The notes: generated from the letters alone by a model not told the origin. A DNA stretch of 64,000 nt from Jannaschia sp. CCS1 (GCF_000013565.1 NC_007802.1:310001-374000), one strand, 5' to 3'. Shown: positions 28,026 through 36,849, numbered from the stretch's first letter. Made by a program: numbers and translations.

Positions 28026-28052
28026 GGTTTTATTAAACCTTTAAGGGTTTTT
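28024..28052 (+). terminator. candidate terminator or switching hairpin after aroC
   Basis: AAGGTTT pairs with AAACCTT around TATT, overlapping the aroC stop codon. AAACC can instead pair with the following GGTTT, which ends in five T. The second form resembles a weak rho-independent terminator; the two folds exclude each other. Confidence 0.45.
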
Positions 28053-28165
28053 CGGCTAATCCGCTGGTTCTCGGTACTTTGATGACATGGATTGAACAAT
28101 GGGGCAAAACTGTCCAATCTTTGCCTTCATTCCGCCACATTTCGACATTTGGTAAGTGGTGTGTA

Positions 28166-28885
28166 ATGAGTAGAATTGGATATCTGATGGGGCAGAATGC
28201 TCAAACAGATCGGTCGCGGCGCGGCTATATCACGATTGACTGGCTGGTCCTGGCCGTGGCTGGAATTGCGCTTCTGTTTCTTATGGGAACCCTCGTGCGC
28301 ACAGCTGCGGATGCCGAGATTCTGGCCTCCGATGGCTTTCATCAGCTCAATGGTGATGACACGTTGCTGGCCTTCCAGGACTTCAGTTTTGATGCGGCGG
28401 GATGGGCCCCATCCGAGACGAGCGACCGTGTGCCCGGGATCGGACCTGTCCTCGGGCCGTTCGGGACAGAGCCGGTTCAACGCTCATTCTCGATGCCCTC
28501 AGATGCCACAGTGGCACGGATTTCCTTTGACCTGCATCTGGTCGGGGACTGGACCGGCCAGGGCGCGTTCCATGTGTCCCTTGCCGAGACGGAGGTGGTG
28601 GCGATCGAGCTGCCTGACGCGGCGGATCCGGGCGTGGTCGACACGCAGGCCATCCAGAATGACGGCATCATTGTCGGCGTGCAAAGCCATGCCGTCACAC
28701 CACGTCCGGGAGAGGCGACGCTTCCCGGTGTGGTCGACGATTTTGTGACCGTGAGCCTTGAGATCATCGTGTCTCATCCGGCTGAGACTCTGGCTCTTCG
28801 CCTTTTTTCCGAAGTTGGCGGTGGCGCGGAATGGACGCTCGACAACTTTACAGTCGTGGCTACCAGCGGTGATACGCCGTCCTAG
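28166..28885 (+). CDS. hypothetical membrane-anchored extracytoplasmic protein
   Basis: The 239-residue product has a short basic N-terminus (TDRSRRGYITIDW), one hydrophobic helix at about residues 25-45 (WLVLAVAGIALLFLMGTLV) and a 190-residue outer domain rich in Val, Thr and Asp that looks all-beta. The RGYITIDWLVL segment recalls pilin- or Tad-type N-terminal anchors, but there is no prepilin cleavage site. ATG 28187 is an alternative start. No family is recognised. It is the only gene between aroC and a convergent thioredoxin. Confidence 0.65.
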   Translation: MSRIGYLMGQNAQTDRSRRGYITIDWLVLAVAGIALLFLMGTLVRTAADAEILASDGFHQLNGDDTLLAFQDFSFDAAGWAPSETSDRVPGIGPVLGPFGTEPVQRSFSMPSDATVARISFDLHLVGDWTGQGAFHVSLAETEVVAIELPDAADPGVVDTQAIQNDGIIVGVQSHAVTPRPGEATLPGVVDDFVTVSLEIIVSHPAETLALRLFSEVGGGAEWTLDNFTVVATSGDTPS

Positions 28886-28894
28886 GGGCGGCGC

Positions 28895-29290
28895 CTACAA
28901 TCCGGCGTCAAGCAAAGCGCGAATGTCAGCCTCCCGCGTGCCTGCAACGATCCGACCGACCTCTGCCCCATCGCGGAACAACACAAGTGTGGAGCGGCGC
29001 GGAATGTTCAGGGATGTCGAAAGGTCGCCGCGCCCGTAATCATCCCAGTCCACGCGATAGAAGGTGATCGCTGCGTCATAGGCGGGGTTGGCATCACGCA
29101 GGGCCGTGATCGTCCGCTCCTGACTGCGGCAGGTGGAACACCAATCTGCGGCGAAATCCACCAGAACGGGCTGGCCCGATGCGATGGCCGTCTCGGCAGA
29201 GCCGGGGGTGTAGTCGATCATCTCGGCCATGGCGCTGAGCGGTGTCAGGGCGAGGGCTGCGGCAGACAGAAACAAGATGCGGCGGTTCAT
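28895..29290 (-). CDS. periplasmic thioredoxin-family protein
   Basis: The 131-residue protein has a signal peptide (cut near AMA-EM) and a thioredoxin fold with FAADWCSTC at about residues 46-54, giving a CSTC active site, and the cis-proline in IPRRSTLVLF. It resembles the C-terminal domain of DsbD. The ccdA-type gene sits 17 bases upstream, so CcdA probably supplies it with electrons from the cytoplasm. Confidence 0.87.
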   Translation of the reverse strand: MNRRILFLSAAALALTPLSAMAEMIDYTPGSAETAIASGQPVLVDFAADWCSTCRSQERTITALRDANPAYDAAITFYRVDWDDYGRGDLSTSLNIPRRSTLVLFRDGAEVGRIVAGTREADIRALLDAGL

Positions 29291-29307
29291 AGCGGATCTC
29301 CGATTGA

Positions 29308-30021
29308 TTACAGGGATACAGATAGGTCTTGCAGCCAGATCGGCATGCGGTCGAGCAGCCAGATCTCGGCCATCAGATGCCAGCGCATGTAGATGGCAAG
29401 CCCGACAAGGAAGAAGATTGCCCCCAGGAACGGGCGGGAGGCTTGAGCAAAAGCGCGCAGCGTGCCCATGCGTTTCTGCAACGCGGCCCGCGCGCCATAG
29501 CCGAGGGTAAGGATGATGGTGCCGATGCCAAGGGCAAAGGCCACCATGATGAAGAAGGCGCGCACCAGCTCCTCACCTTGAGAGGCCAGCGAAATGGCAG
29601 AGCCCAGAACCGGCCCGACACAGGGGCTCCAGACCGCGCCCAGAAGCAGGCCGCCGAGGAACTGACCCTGCCAGCCGTCGGTCTGCATATCGCGCATCCC
29701 GTCATCAGCCTTTGCGGCGACACCCGCCGTGGCGGTGGCAAACCGGGCGGACAGCTGAGGGATCATCAGAACGGCCCCGAAGACCATCATCAGAACGGCG
29801 CCCGCCTGGCTGACGGTTTCTTCGCGCAGACCCACCAGATGTCCCGCCGCGATGACACCGAACCCGAGGGTCACGAAGGCCAGCCCCATGCCGCCCGCAA
29901 GCGCCAGCGGGCCGTAGCGGCTTGATTGCAGCGAACCTGCCAGAACGATGGGCAGAACCGGCAAAACACAGGGGTTAATCAGGGTCAGAAGCCCTGCGGC
30001 ATAGGCGAGTAGAAACTCCAT
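29308..30021 (-). CDS. CcdA/DsbD-type thiol electron carrier
   Basis: The 237-residue protein has about six helices and the two redox cysteines in INPCVLPVLP (C18) and WSPCVGPVLG (about C132). It carries reducing power from cytoplasmic thioredoxin to periplasmic partners. With the thioredoxin-like protein downstream it forms a split DsbD-like pair. Cytochrome c maturation or protein disulfide reduction are both possible. Confidence 0.9.
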   Translation of the reverse strand: MEFLLAYAAGLLTLINPCVLPVLPIVLAGSLQSSRYGPLALAGGMGLAFVTLGFGVIAAGHLVGLREETVSQAGAVLMMVFGAVLMIPQLSARFATATAGVAAKADDGMRDMQTDGWQGQFLGGLLLGAVWSPCVGPVLGSAISLASQGEELVRAFFIMVAFALGIGTIILTLGYGARAALQKRMGTLRAFAQASRPFLGAIFFLVGLAIYMRWHLMAEIWLLDRMPIWLQDLSVSL

Positions 30022-30075
30022 AAGCCGTACATGCCGCAGCGCCCGTCACGTGTCACATGAAACGTTTGTGAGCGC

Positions 30076-30945
30076 CTATGCGGTGATCCGGGCGCGTTGC
30101 ACGGCGAAGATCCCGCCGGCGATGATCACCACGCCAAGGGCGTCGATCCAGCTGAGCGCCTCGGACAGCAACAGGAAGGCAATCGCGACGCCAAAGACGG
30201 GATTAAGGAAGTGGTACGTCGCCGCCCGTGTCGGACCGATCCGTCCCACCAACAGAAACCAGATCAGCGTTGCGGCAAGGCCGGGCATCAGGGTTGTGTA
30301 GATGAACGCAAGAATGAAGGGCGTGGTCCAGTCGATGGTCAGCGTCTCCAGCGCCAGCGCGGGGATCAGCAACGCGGCGGAGCCCACGATCATCTGCAAC
30401 CCCACGATCATCAGCAGGTTGCCACCATCGCTGGATGCGCTTTTGACCGTCAGCGTCGCGGCTGCCAGCGCCACCGCGCCGATCAGGCACAGTGCGATGC
30501 CGAGTGGGTCCGCACCGCCCCCGAACCGCTGCGCCATGATCAGGCCGACCCCGGCAAAGCCCGCGACCATGCCTGCGATCCCCATGAAGGGCAGGCGTTC
30601 CTTGAAGATGGTCCAGTTCGCCAGCGCCACCAGAAGCGGCATGGTCGACGCGATGATGGCGGCGAATGACGCCTCAATCCATTGCATCGCCACGAAATTG
30701 AGGCCGAGGTAGATTGCGTTCTGACACAGGCCGAAGATAATCACCGCGCGCCATTGGTTGCGGGTCAGGTTGAAGCGTTGACCAAGGGCCAGCGCGATAG
30801 AGATGCCGATCACGCCAGAGATAGCGAACCTGGCCGAGAGGGAGAAGAGCGGCGGCGCGGCCTCAACAATGATCCGGGCCGAGGTGAAGGCGGAGGACCA
30901 GATCAGGGCGAAGGTCAGACCCATCACCAGCGCGCGCACGTCCAT
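30076..30945 (-). CDS. DMT superfamily (EamA) transporter
   Basis: The 289-residue protein has ten predicted helices in two EamA repeats (about residues 5-135 and 150-285). GVGLIMAQRFGG closes the first repeat and the pairs of short loops are typical of small-metabolite exporters. The substrate cannot be predicted. It is monocistronic. Confidence 0.87.
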   Translation of the reverse strand: MDVRALVMGLTFALIWSSAFTSARIIVEAAPPLFSLSARFAISGVIGISIALALGQRFNLTRNQWRAVIIFGLCQNAIYLGLNFVAMQWIEASFAAIIASTMPLLVALANWTIFKERLPFMGIAGMVAGFAGVGLIMAQRFGGGADPLGIALCLIGAVALAAATLTVKSASSDGGNLLMIVGLQMIVGSAALLIPALALETLTIDWTTPFILAFIYTTLMPGLAATLIWFLLVGRIGPTRAATYHFLNPVFGVAIAFLLLSEALSWIDALGVVIIAGGIFAVQRARITA

Positions 30946-30966
30946 CGTTGTGGTCCCCTGAAAAGC

Positions 30967-31001
30967 GAAAGGGCCGCGCCCTGTTTGGACGCGACCCTTT
31001 C
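30967..31001 (-). terminator. hairpin downstream of the HU gene
   Basis: GAAAGGG and CGCG on one side pair with CGCG and CCCTTTC on the other, around an 11-base loop. It lies 48 bases past the HU stop; the T-run is poor, so termination strength is uncertain. Confidence 0.6.
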
Positions 31002-31048
31002 ATGTCTTTACCCGGACGGCAATTGGCCGCCAGAGCCCGCTTGTGGCC

Positions 31049-31339
31049 TTAGCCGTTCACGGAGTCCTTGAGCGCCTTGGCGATGGTGACTTTCACCTGC
31101 TTGTCGGCGTCTTTCTTGATCTGCTCGCCGGTGGCGGGGTTGCGCACCATGCGCTCGGGCCGCTCCCGGCAGTAGACTTTGCCGATGCCGGGGATGGTCA
31201 CTGCGCCGCCATTGGCGACTTCTTTCGTGATCACCGCGCTCACTGCGTCGAGTGCTGCGCCTGCGGCTTTCTTGTCGGCGCCCATCTCATCGGCCAGAGC
31301 GGCGACGAGTTGCGTTTTGGTCATGGGTTTGGTTGCCAT
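31049..31339 (-). CDS. HU-family DNA-binding protein
   Basis: The 96-residue protein has the HU/IHF fold: KTQLVAALADEMGADKKAA helices, PGIGKVYCRERPERMVRNPATGE as the DNA-wrapping arm (quoted here by its key part PERMVRNPATGE, about 57-68, with the bending proline in RNP) and a basic C-terminus. It bends and compacts DNA as a dimer. The short lysine-rich ending is normal. AGGAGAA precedes its ATG. Confidence 0.9.
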   Translation of the reverse strand: MATKPMTKTQLVAALADEMGADKKAAGAALDAVSAVITKEVANGGAVTIPGIGKVYCRERPERMVRNPATGEQIKKDADKQVKVTIAKALKDSVNG

Positions 31340-31442
31340 GTGCTTATTCTCCTGCTGTCTATACCCCGAGCCCTTGGGCCGGTTGCGGCGAAACTAACCG
31401 TATTTTGTGGCGACACACAACAAACCATTGACCGCATTCCCT

Positions 31443-31470
31443 GAAAAACATGGGAAATGTGGCGTTTTTC
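31443..31470 (-). terminator. candidate terminator downstream of amn
   Basis: GAAAAAC pairs perfectly with GTTTTTC across a 14-base loop, six bases past the amn stop. On the minus strand the second arm supplies a T-run. Confidence 0.55.
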
Positions 31471-31475
31471 CGCTA

Positions 31476-32960
31476 TCAAAGGAAGGCAGTTTCCTGAAAA
31501 GAGCGTAATTTACGGCTGTGGAGGCGTGCCAGCGGCATATCGCGCAGGTTCTCCATGGCGCGGATTCCGATCAGCAAATGTCGCGAAACCTGGTCCTTGT
31601 AGAAGTCCGACGCCATGCCGGGCAGCTTCAATTCGCCATGGAGCGGCTTGTCGGAGACGCACAAAAGTGTGCCGTAAGGCACCCGGAAGCGGAAACCGTT
31701 GGCGGCGATCGTGGCCGACTCCATATCTAGTGCCACCGCGCGGGACTGGCTGAGGCGCTGGACCGGGCCGGACTGATCGCGCAGCTCCCAGTTGCGGTTG
31801 TCGAAGCTGGCGACCGTGCCGGTGCGCATGATCCGCTTGAGCTCGAACCCCTCCAGCTTGGTGACGCCCGCCACGGCGGTTTCCAGCGCAACCTGAATTT
31901 CGGCCAGCGCCGGGACCGGAACCCAGACGGGCAGGTCGTCGTCCAGCACCTTATCCTCACGCAGATAGGCATGGGCGAGGACGAAATCCCCAAGGCGCTG
32001 AGAATTGCGCAGGCCCGCACAATGGCCCACCATCACCCAGGCATGGGGGCGCAGGACGGCGATATGATCCGTTGCGGTTTTGGCATTCGACGGTCCCACA
32101 CCGATATTCACCAGGGTAATGCCGGAGCCATCCTCCCGCGTCAGGTGATAGGTCGGCATCTGCGGCATCTTCGCCAATGGTGCGATCGGGGTTTCGGCAT
32201 CGGTGATGGTAACGTTCCCGGTGGCGACAAAGCTGGTGTAGCCGCTGTCGGGATTGGCCAGTTGCGTGCGGGCGTAGGCCTCGAACTCATCAACGTAGAA
32301 CTGATAGTTGGTGAACAGGACATGGTTCTGGAAATGGCCGGGGTCGGTGGCCGTGTAATGGGCCAGACGCGCCAGCGAATAGTCGATGCGCTGCGCGGTA
32401 AACGGGGCCAGCGGATAGGCGCCATCCTCATAGGTGAAGCCCAGGCCATTGGCGATATCATCGTTGGTGGTGGCAAGGTCCGGCACGTCAAAGACATCGC
32501 GCAGGATGAAATCGCCCGCGCCTTCCTGTGGCACGGTGATGGACGCGTCCTGGGCCACCGCAAAGTGAACCGGCATCGGGGTGAGTGACGGTCCGACGTG
32601 GACGCTGACCCCGTGATTTGTCAGCAACAGGCCGATCTGCTGCGTCAGGTAATTGCAGAAAAGATCCGGTCGGGTGATCGTTGTGGCATACGTCCCCGGT
32701 TCAGACACATGGCCAAAGCTCAGGCGGCTGTCGACGGCGGCAAACGATGTCGTGCGCAGGCGGATTTCCGGGTAATAGGCGCGGTAGCGGGTGCGCTCCG
32801 GCGCGCCATGGGCCAGCGTCTCGCCGAAGCGGTCACACAGGAACTGCGTCGCCTCCGCATAAAGGGTTTGGAGCTGCGCAACAGCGGCGCTCGCGTCGGT
32901 AAAGGCGGTCGGTTCGCCATGGTCCGGCGTCTCGATATGGAGGGGGGGGTGCGTGGTCAT
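31476..32960 (-). CDS. amn: AMP nucleosidase
   Basis: The 494-residue enzyme splits AMP into adenine and ribose 5-phosphate. It has the N-terminal AMP nucleosidase domain (about 1-180, with TRPDLFCNYLTQQI) and the phosphorylase-like C-terminal domain with NIGVGPSNAKTATDH, VGHCAGLR and the ligand stretch AVALDMESATIAANGFRF. Its ATG overlaps the stop of a 56-residue ORF, which in turn overlaps adenine deaminase, so adenine made here can be deaminated by its operon partner. Confidence 0.94.
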   Translation of the reverse strand: MTTHPPLHIETPDHGEPTAFTDASAAVAQLQTLYAEATQFLCDRFGETLAHGAPERTRYRAYYPEIRLRTTSFAAVDSRLSFGHVSEPGTYATTITRPDLFCNYLTQQIGLLLTNHGVSVHVGPSLTPMPVHFAVAQDASITVPQEGAGDFILRDVFDVPDLATTNDDIANGLGFTYEDGAYPLAPFTAQRIDYSLARLAHYTATDPGHFQNHVLFTNYQFYVDEFEAYARTQLANPDSGYTSFVATGNVTITDAETPIAPLAKMPQMPTYHLTREDGSGITLVNIGVGPSNAKTATDHIAVLRPHAWVMVGHCAGLRNSQRLGDFVLAHAYLREDKVLDDDLPVWVPVPALAEIQVALETAVAGVTKLEGFELKRIMRTGTVASFDNRNWELRDQSGPVQRLSQSRAVALDMESATIAANGFRFRVPYGTLLCVSDKPLHGELKLPGMASDFYKDQVSRHLLIGIRAMENLRDMPLARLHSRKLRSFQETAFL

Positions 32961-33127
32961 TCTTCCTCGGCAACGAATGGGCTGCGGTTTTGTAAGATGG
33001 CGAACGTGTCATCGCGCGTCATCTCGCGCCGCTTATGGGGGATGATATAGGGGCGCCCGGCGCGTTCGCCGAAAAAGACCGGAGAACGCAGCGGCAAATG
33101 GGCGGTGTTTTCTCGCGCGATACTCAT
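32957..33127 (-). CDS. 56-residue conserved-looking small protein between ade and amn
   Basis: Reading from ATG 33127: MSIARENTAHLPLRSPVFFG is the N-terminus, followed by a basic middle with IPHKRREMTRDD and an acidic end AEEE. Both ends are 4-base ATGA-type overlaps: its ATG lies on the ade stop and its TGA on the amn ATG. That layout strongly suggests a real, coupled gene. It has no signal peptide or membrane segment. Function is unknown; an accessory role in adenine salvage is only a guess. Confidence 0.72.
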   Translation of the reverse strand: MSIARENTAHLPLRSPVFFGERAGRPYIIPHKRREMTRDDTFAILQNRSPFVAEEE

Positions 33128-34950
33128 GGCAGAACCGGGGTCAATTCAAACGTCCGCACGTCCACGAGGCCCAGATCCGAGATGCGGAGTTCCGGGATCA
33201 CCACAAGCGCCAGAAGCGAATGCTGCATATAGGCATTGTTGAGCGTGCAGCCCGCAGCCTCCATCGCCTCGACCAATTGAGTGACCTTCGCGGCGACCTC
33301 CGTGGCGGGGCGGTCTGACATGAGGCCCGCGATGGGCAGCTCAACCAAAGCGCGTTCGGTGCCGTCCTGCCAAAGGGTGATGCCGCCGCCCACTTCTCCC
33401 AACCGCATGGCGGCCTTGGCCATCATCGCACGATCCGTGCCGACGACGATCATATGGTGGCTGTCATGGGCAACGGTGGACGCCATCGCCATCCCCGGCC
33501 CATAGCCGAAGCCACTGACGAAGGCGTTGGTCACGCCGCCCGTTCCGCGGTGCCGCTCAACCAGCGCGATTTGCGCGATGCCATCGGGTTCGACCACGCC
33601 ATGTCGAACGGGGAGGGTCTGGGTGAGCGCCTTGGTCGGTGCCTGATTTTCAACGACGCCAATGACGTTTGCCGTCACCTCCGCGGCGTCGGAGCGGATC
33701 TCAAAATCTGCGGCGGTCAGAGATTTGCCGAGGTTCACCGAGTGTCGCGTGTCCGTGGGCCAATCGAGATGGGGGCACTCGACCAGACATTCGCCGAATT
33801 GCGCGACGCGTTGGCCACGGGCGTAGACGACCTCGATCGGAAGGGTGCGCAGGTCGCGTGTCACGATCATATCGGCCCGCCGACCCGGTGCGATCTGGCC
33901 AATCTCACGCTCCAGTCCGAAATGGGTAGCGGTGTTGATCGTGGCCATTTGCAGCGCAATCAGCGGATCACAGCCGCAGTCGATGGCGTGGCGCACGGCG
34001 CGGTTCATATGGCCGTCTTCGACCAGTGTTTTGGCGAAGCAATCATCGGTGCAGATGATCATGTTGCGCGGATCAAGGCCGCGTTCGGTGATCGCGGTGA
34101 TCTGGCTTTCGATGTCGTACCAGGCGGAGCCCAGACGGATCATGGACCGCATCCCCTGCCGCATCCGCGCCATAGCGTCGGTCTCGGACGTCCCCTCATG
34201 GTCATCGGCGGGGCCGCCTGCCGCATAGGCGTGGAAGGCAGGACCCAGATCGGGGGAGGCGTAATGCCCGCCCACGGTTTTGCCGGCGGCCTGAGTCGCC
34301 GCGATTTCGGCCAGCATTTGTTGGGAGCCGTTCACGACGCCGGGGAAGTTCATCATCTCTCCCAAACCCACAATGCCGGGCCAGGCCATCGCCTCAGACA
34401 CATCGTCGGGGCCGATCTCGAACCCGGTGGTCTCCAGCCCCGGCGCGGACGGCGCGCAGGAGGGCATCTGGGTGAAGACGTTTATGGGTTGCAGAAGCGC
34501 CTCGTCATGCATCAGGCGGACGCCGCGCAGGCCAAAGACATTCGCGATCTCATGCGGGTCCGTGAACATCGACGTGGTGCCGTGGGGGATAACGGCGCGG
34601 GTGAACTCAGCGGGCGTCAGCATACCGGATTCAATGTGCATATGCCCGTCGCACAGGCCGGGGATCAGGTAGTGGCCAGACAGCTCCTCCACTTGCGTGT
34701 CCTCGCCGATGCAATGGCTGGCATCAGGGCCCACATAGGCGAAACGCCCGTGTTTGATGGCGACATCCCAGCCGTCCATCACTTCACGGGTTTGCACGAG
34801 AACGACCTTTGCGCCTCGGATCACCAGATCAGCGGGGGCACGGCCAGCGGCGGTGGCAACGAGAGCGCTGGCCACGTCTTGCCAGGAGGGGAAGGGGGTA
34901 GGTTCCATGTCCCAATTTTGCAGAGCCCGGTGGGGGCCGCAAGGGATCAT
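33124..34950 (-). CDS. ade: adenine deaminase
   Basis: The 608-residue metal-dependent amidohydrolase turns adenine into hypoxanthine. It has the N-terminal composite part LVIRGAKVVLVQT, metal ligands in CDGHMHIESGM (about 98-108), DPHEIANVFG, VGGHYA and the ICTDDCFAKTLVEDGHM block, and the Ade C-terminal domain with VAHDSHHMIVVGTD. An internal M at residue 15 (34908) is the likelier start because the first 14 residues are not family-like. It leads the ade-ORF56-amn operon. Confidence 0.94.
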   Translation of the reverse strand: MIPCGPHRALQNWDMEPTPFPSWQDVASALVATAAGRAPADLVIRGAKVVLVQTREVMDGWDVAIKHGRFAYVGPDASHCIGEDTQVEELSGHYLIPGLCDGHMHIESGMLTPAEFTRAVIPHGTTSMFTDPHEIANVFGLRGVRLMHDEALLQPINVFTQMPSCAPSAPGLETTGFEIGPDDVSEAMAWPGIVGLGEMMNFPGVVNGSQQMLAEIAATQAAGKTVGGHYASPDLGPAFHAYAAGGPADDHEGTSETDAMARMRQGMRSMIRLGSAWYDIESQITAITERGLDPRNMIICTDDCFAKTLVEDGHMNRAVRHAIDCGCDPLIALQMATINTATHFGLEREIGQIAPGRRADMIVTRDLRTLPIEVVYARGQRVAQFGECLVECPHLDWPTDTRHSVNLGKSLTAADFEIRSDAAEVTANVIGVVENQAPTKALTQTLPVRHGVVEPDGIAQIALVERHRGTGGVTNAFVSGFGYGPGMAMASTVAHDSHHMIVVGTDRAMMAKAAMRLGEVGGGITLWQDGTERALVELPIAGLMSDRPATEVAAKVTQLVEAMEAAGCTLNNAYMQHSLLALVVIPELRISDLGLVDVRTFELTPVLP

Positions 34951-34973
34951 TCCATGACGGTCAGGTTTGGCCG

Positions 34974-35029
34974 TTGGGGGCCAGCCCCCAAACCCCCGGA
35001 GTTGTACAGCCCAGATGAAGGAGGAGCGG
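34974..35029 (-). repeat. 3'-end repeat element, copy A
   Basis: On the minus strand this reads as a TTCATCTGGGC block, an ACAACTCCGGGGG block, then an 8-base-pair hairpin TTGGGGGC-TG-GCCCCCAA. The same order of blocks occurs at 58034-58086. Here it follows the stop of the sulfotransferase-like gene by eight bases. It may act as a transcript 3' end signal. Confidence 0.75.
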
Positions 35030-35036
35030 TGCGTCC

Positions 35037-35762
35037 TTAGGGGCGGAGACGGGATTGGTGGAGGGTCTCGTAGATATCGAGGGCGTCTTTGAGAAGTCCG
35101 CGGTGGTGGTCTGGAACCTCTGGCAAATGGCCTTCAGCGGCGGCAAAACCGGTGGAACGGTGGACGGCATCGTACCAATGGGGCGCCCACGCGCCGTCGA
35201 AGGGTTTGGGACCAGCGGGCCAGTGCAGCATGGCGGGGTCGAACGGCAGGTCGATGGCCTCGCACAAACTGCGCAGCATCGCCTCGGGGGCGGCGCGGAT
35301 ATCGGCACTGTCGATGATCGGACCGGGAAGTGCCGTGTGGAGGCGTGCGGCCTGGGGGAAGCCGATGTCGTCCAGCGTGATCTCCGCGCGTTTGGCGGTG
35401 TAGCTGGCGATGACCCGGGCGGGGTGGCGGATCAGGTGGATGTTGGCGAACCCCGTCGCCCAGGTCAGGGACGTGTCGGGCAGCATATGGTGGGTCATCA
35501 GCTTGAGGTATTGCACGGGCTGCGTCGGCGTCGCGAGAAGACGCTCCACGACGGCGCCATAATGCGGCGGCTGGCTGGCCAGCACGGTTTGGCGCATCGG
35601 ATGGTCCAGGCCCGTTTGGGCCAGATAGGCGGCGTAGAACGGCTCATCCCAGGCTTCGCAATCGGGCCGGTTGCCAAAGGCATACATCATCGCCGTCGAC
35701 AGGTTGCGCGGGCCGGACCACATTGCCACTCTCATGTCAGCCCCCGATGCTTTGGCGTTCAT
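35037..35762 (-). CDS. sulfotransferase-like (P-loop) protein
   Basis: The 241-residue protein begins RVAMWSGPRNLSTAMMYAFG, matching the 5'-phosphosulfate loop of sulfotransferases (residues 11-30), and has HLIRHPARVIASY (about 109-121), which resembles the 3'-phosphate-binding segment. It belongs to a group often annotated as sulfotransferase family or branched-chain aminotransferase-associated. Catalytic activity is not certain. M10 (35735) is a possible alternative start. Confidence 0.75.
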   Translation of the reverse strand: MNAKASGADMRVAMWSGPRNLSTAMMYAFGNRPDCEAWDEPFYAAYLAQTGLDHPMRQTVLASQPPHYGAVVERLLATPTQPVQYLKLMTHHMLPDTSLTWATGFANIHLIRHPARVIASYTAKRAEITLDDIGFPQAARLHTALPGPIIDSADIRAAPEAMLRSLCEAIDLPFDPAMLHWPAGPKPFDGAWAPHWYDAVHRSTGFAAAEGHLPEVPDHHRGLLKDALDIYETLHQSRLRP

Positions 35763-35841
35763 ATATGCGTGAGATCACACCTCCGTGGCTTGCAATGCAA
35801 GCGCCCTTTGGGTGAGCGTCTTGGCAACGCAGGAGGCCTCT

Positions 35842-36522
35842 ATGCCCAGAAACCCGATCCATGAGACCGTCAAGGTCTTCACCCTGTCCATGGCGATCCT
35901 TGCGGGCATCGCGCTGCAAGGTGGCCGCGCCCATGCCGAAGACATCCGCACGACCGTTGTTGCAGGCGGTTGCTTCTGGTGCGTCGAAAGCGATTTTGAG
36001 CGGGTGGACGGCGTGATCGAGGTCGTGTCGGGTTTCGCCGGCGGCTCCGTACCCTACCCGGAATATCGCGACGTGGTGCGCGGCGGGACCGGGCATCTGG
36101 AGGTCGTGCAGATCACCTATGATGCCGATGTGCTGCCTTATGCCGGGCTGTTGCGGCTGTTCCTGCGGTCCATTGATCCGCTGGACGCGGGCGGTCAGTT
36201 CTGTGACCGCGGCGAAAGCTACACGACGGCAATTTTCGTGGCTGACGAGCGCGAGCGGGACATCGCGCGCGGGGCCATTCTGGAAGCCGAGGGGAGCCTT
36301 GGGCAGAGCATCGTGACGCCAGTCCGGGATGCCGCGCCGTTCTATGCGGCGGATGAGTATCACCAGGATTACTACCGCTCCAACGATCTGGTGATCACGC
36401 GGTTTGGTCCCCGCCGGAAATCTGTGGCGTATGAGCTGTATCGCACGGCCTGCGGGCGGGACGCGCGCGTGCTGGAGGTCTGGGGATCAGAAGCGCCGTT
36501 CGTCGCCGATCACCTGAATTGA
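35842..36522 (+). CDS. msrA: exported peptide-methionine (S)-S-oxide reductase
   Basis: The ATG at 35842 follows AGGAGG; the earlier frame start at 35785 has no ribosome binding site. The 226-residue protein has a signal peptide (hydrophobic 12-25, cut near AHA-ED), so it should work in the periplasm, unlike the cytosolic enzyme. The catalytic motif GCFWC is at 43-47 with C44 the sulfenic cysteine, and GGxxPYPxYRxVxxGxTGH is present. It repairs oxidised methionines in envelope proteins. Confidence 0.92.
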   Translation: MPRNPIHETVKVFTLSMAILAGIALQGGRAHAEDIRTTVVAGGCFWCVESDFERVDGVIEVVSGFAGGSVPYPEYRDVVRGGTGHLEVVQITYDADVLPYAGLLRLFLRSIDPLDAGGQFCDRGESYTTAIFVADERERDIARGAILEAEGSLGQSIVTPVRDAAPFYAADEYHQDYYRSNDLVITRFGPRRKSVAYELYRTACGRDARVLEVWGSEAPFVADHLN

Positions 36523-36561
36523 TCTACCATTGATATACCTGCGGGGCGGACGATCTGGCGC

Positions 36562-36849
36562 TTACAGGAAGAGCGCCACATTGTTGCGCAAGATGATCTC
36601 GATCGCATAGACGCCAAGGATGACGACCAGAGGGGCCAGATCCAGCCCGCCCATATTCGGCAAAAAGCGTCGGATGGGTCCGTATATCGGCTCCAAAAGA
36701 CGGTTCAGGCCATCCCAGATCTGCGCCACGATGGGCTGACGCATGTTCAGAACGCCGAAATTAATCAGCCATGACATGATGATATGGGCGATCACGATGA
36801 ATTTCACGACGCTGAGCAAAAGCAGCAGAATCTGAAACAAAGAGGTCAT
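36562..36849 (-). CDS. YggT family integral membrane protein
   Basis: The 95-residue protein begins at ATG 36849 and has two hydrophobic stretches (about 3-30 and 65-92) joined by LNRLLEPIYGPIRRFLP, the conserved YggT loop. YggT proteins are linked to osmotic tolerance or SepF-like cell division in other bacteria; the role here is not shown. The longer frame up to 36936 adds a non-conserved tail. Confidence 0.87.
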   Translation of the reverse strand: MTSLFQILLLLLSVVKFIVIAHIIMSWLINFGVLNMRQPIVAQIWDGLNRLLEPIYGPIRRFLPNMGGLDLAPLVVILGVYAIEIILRNNVALFL

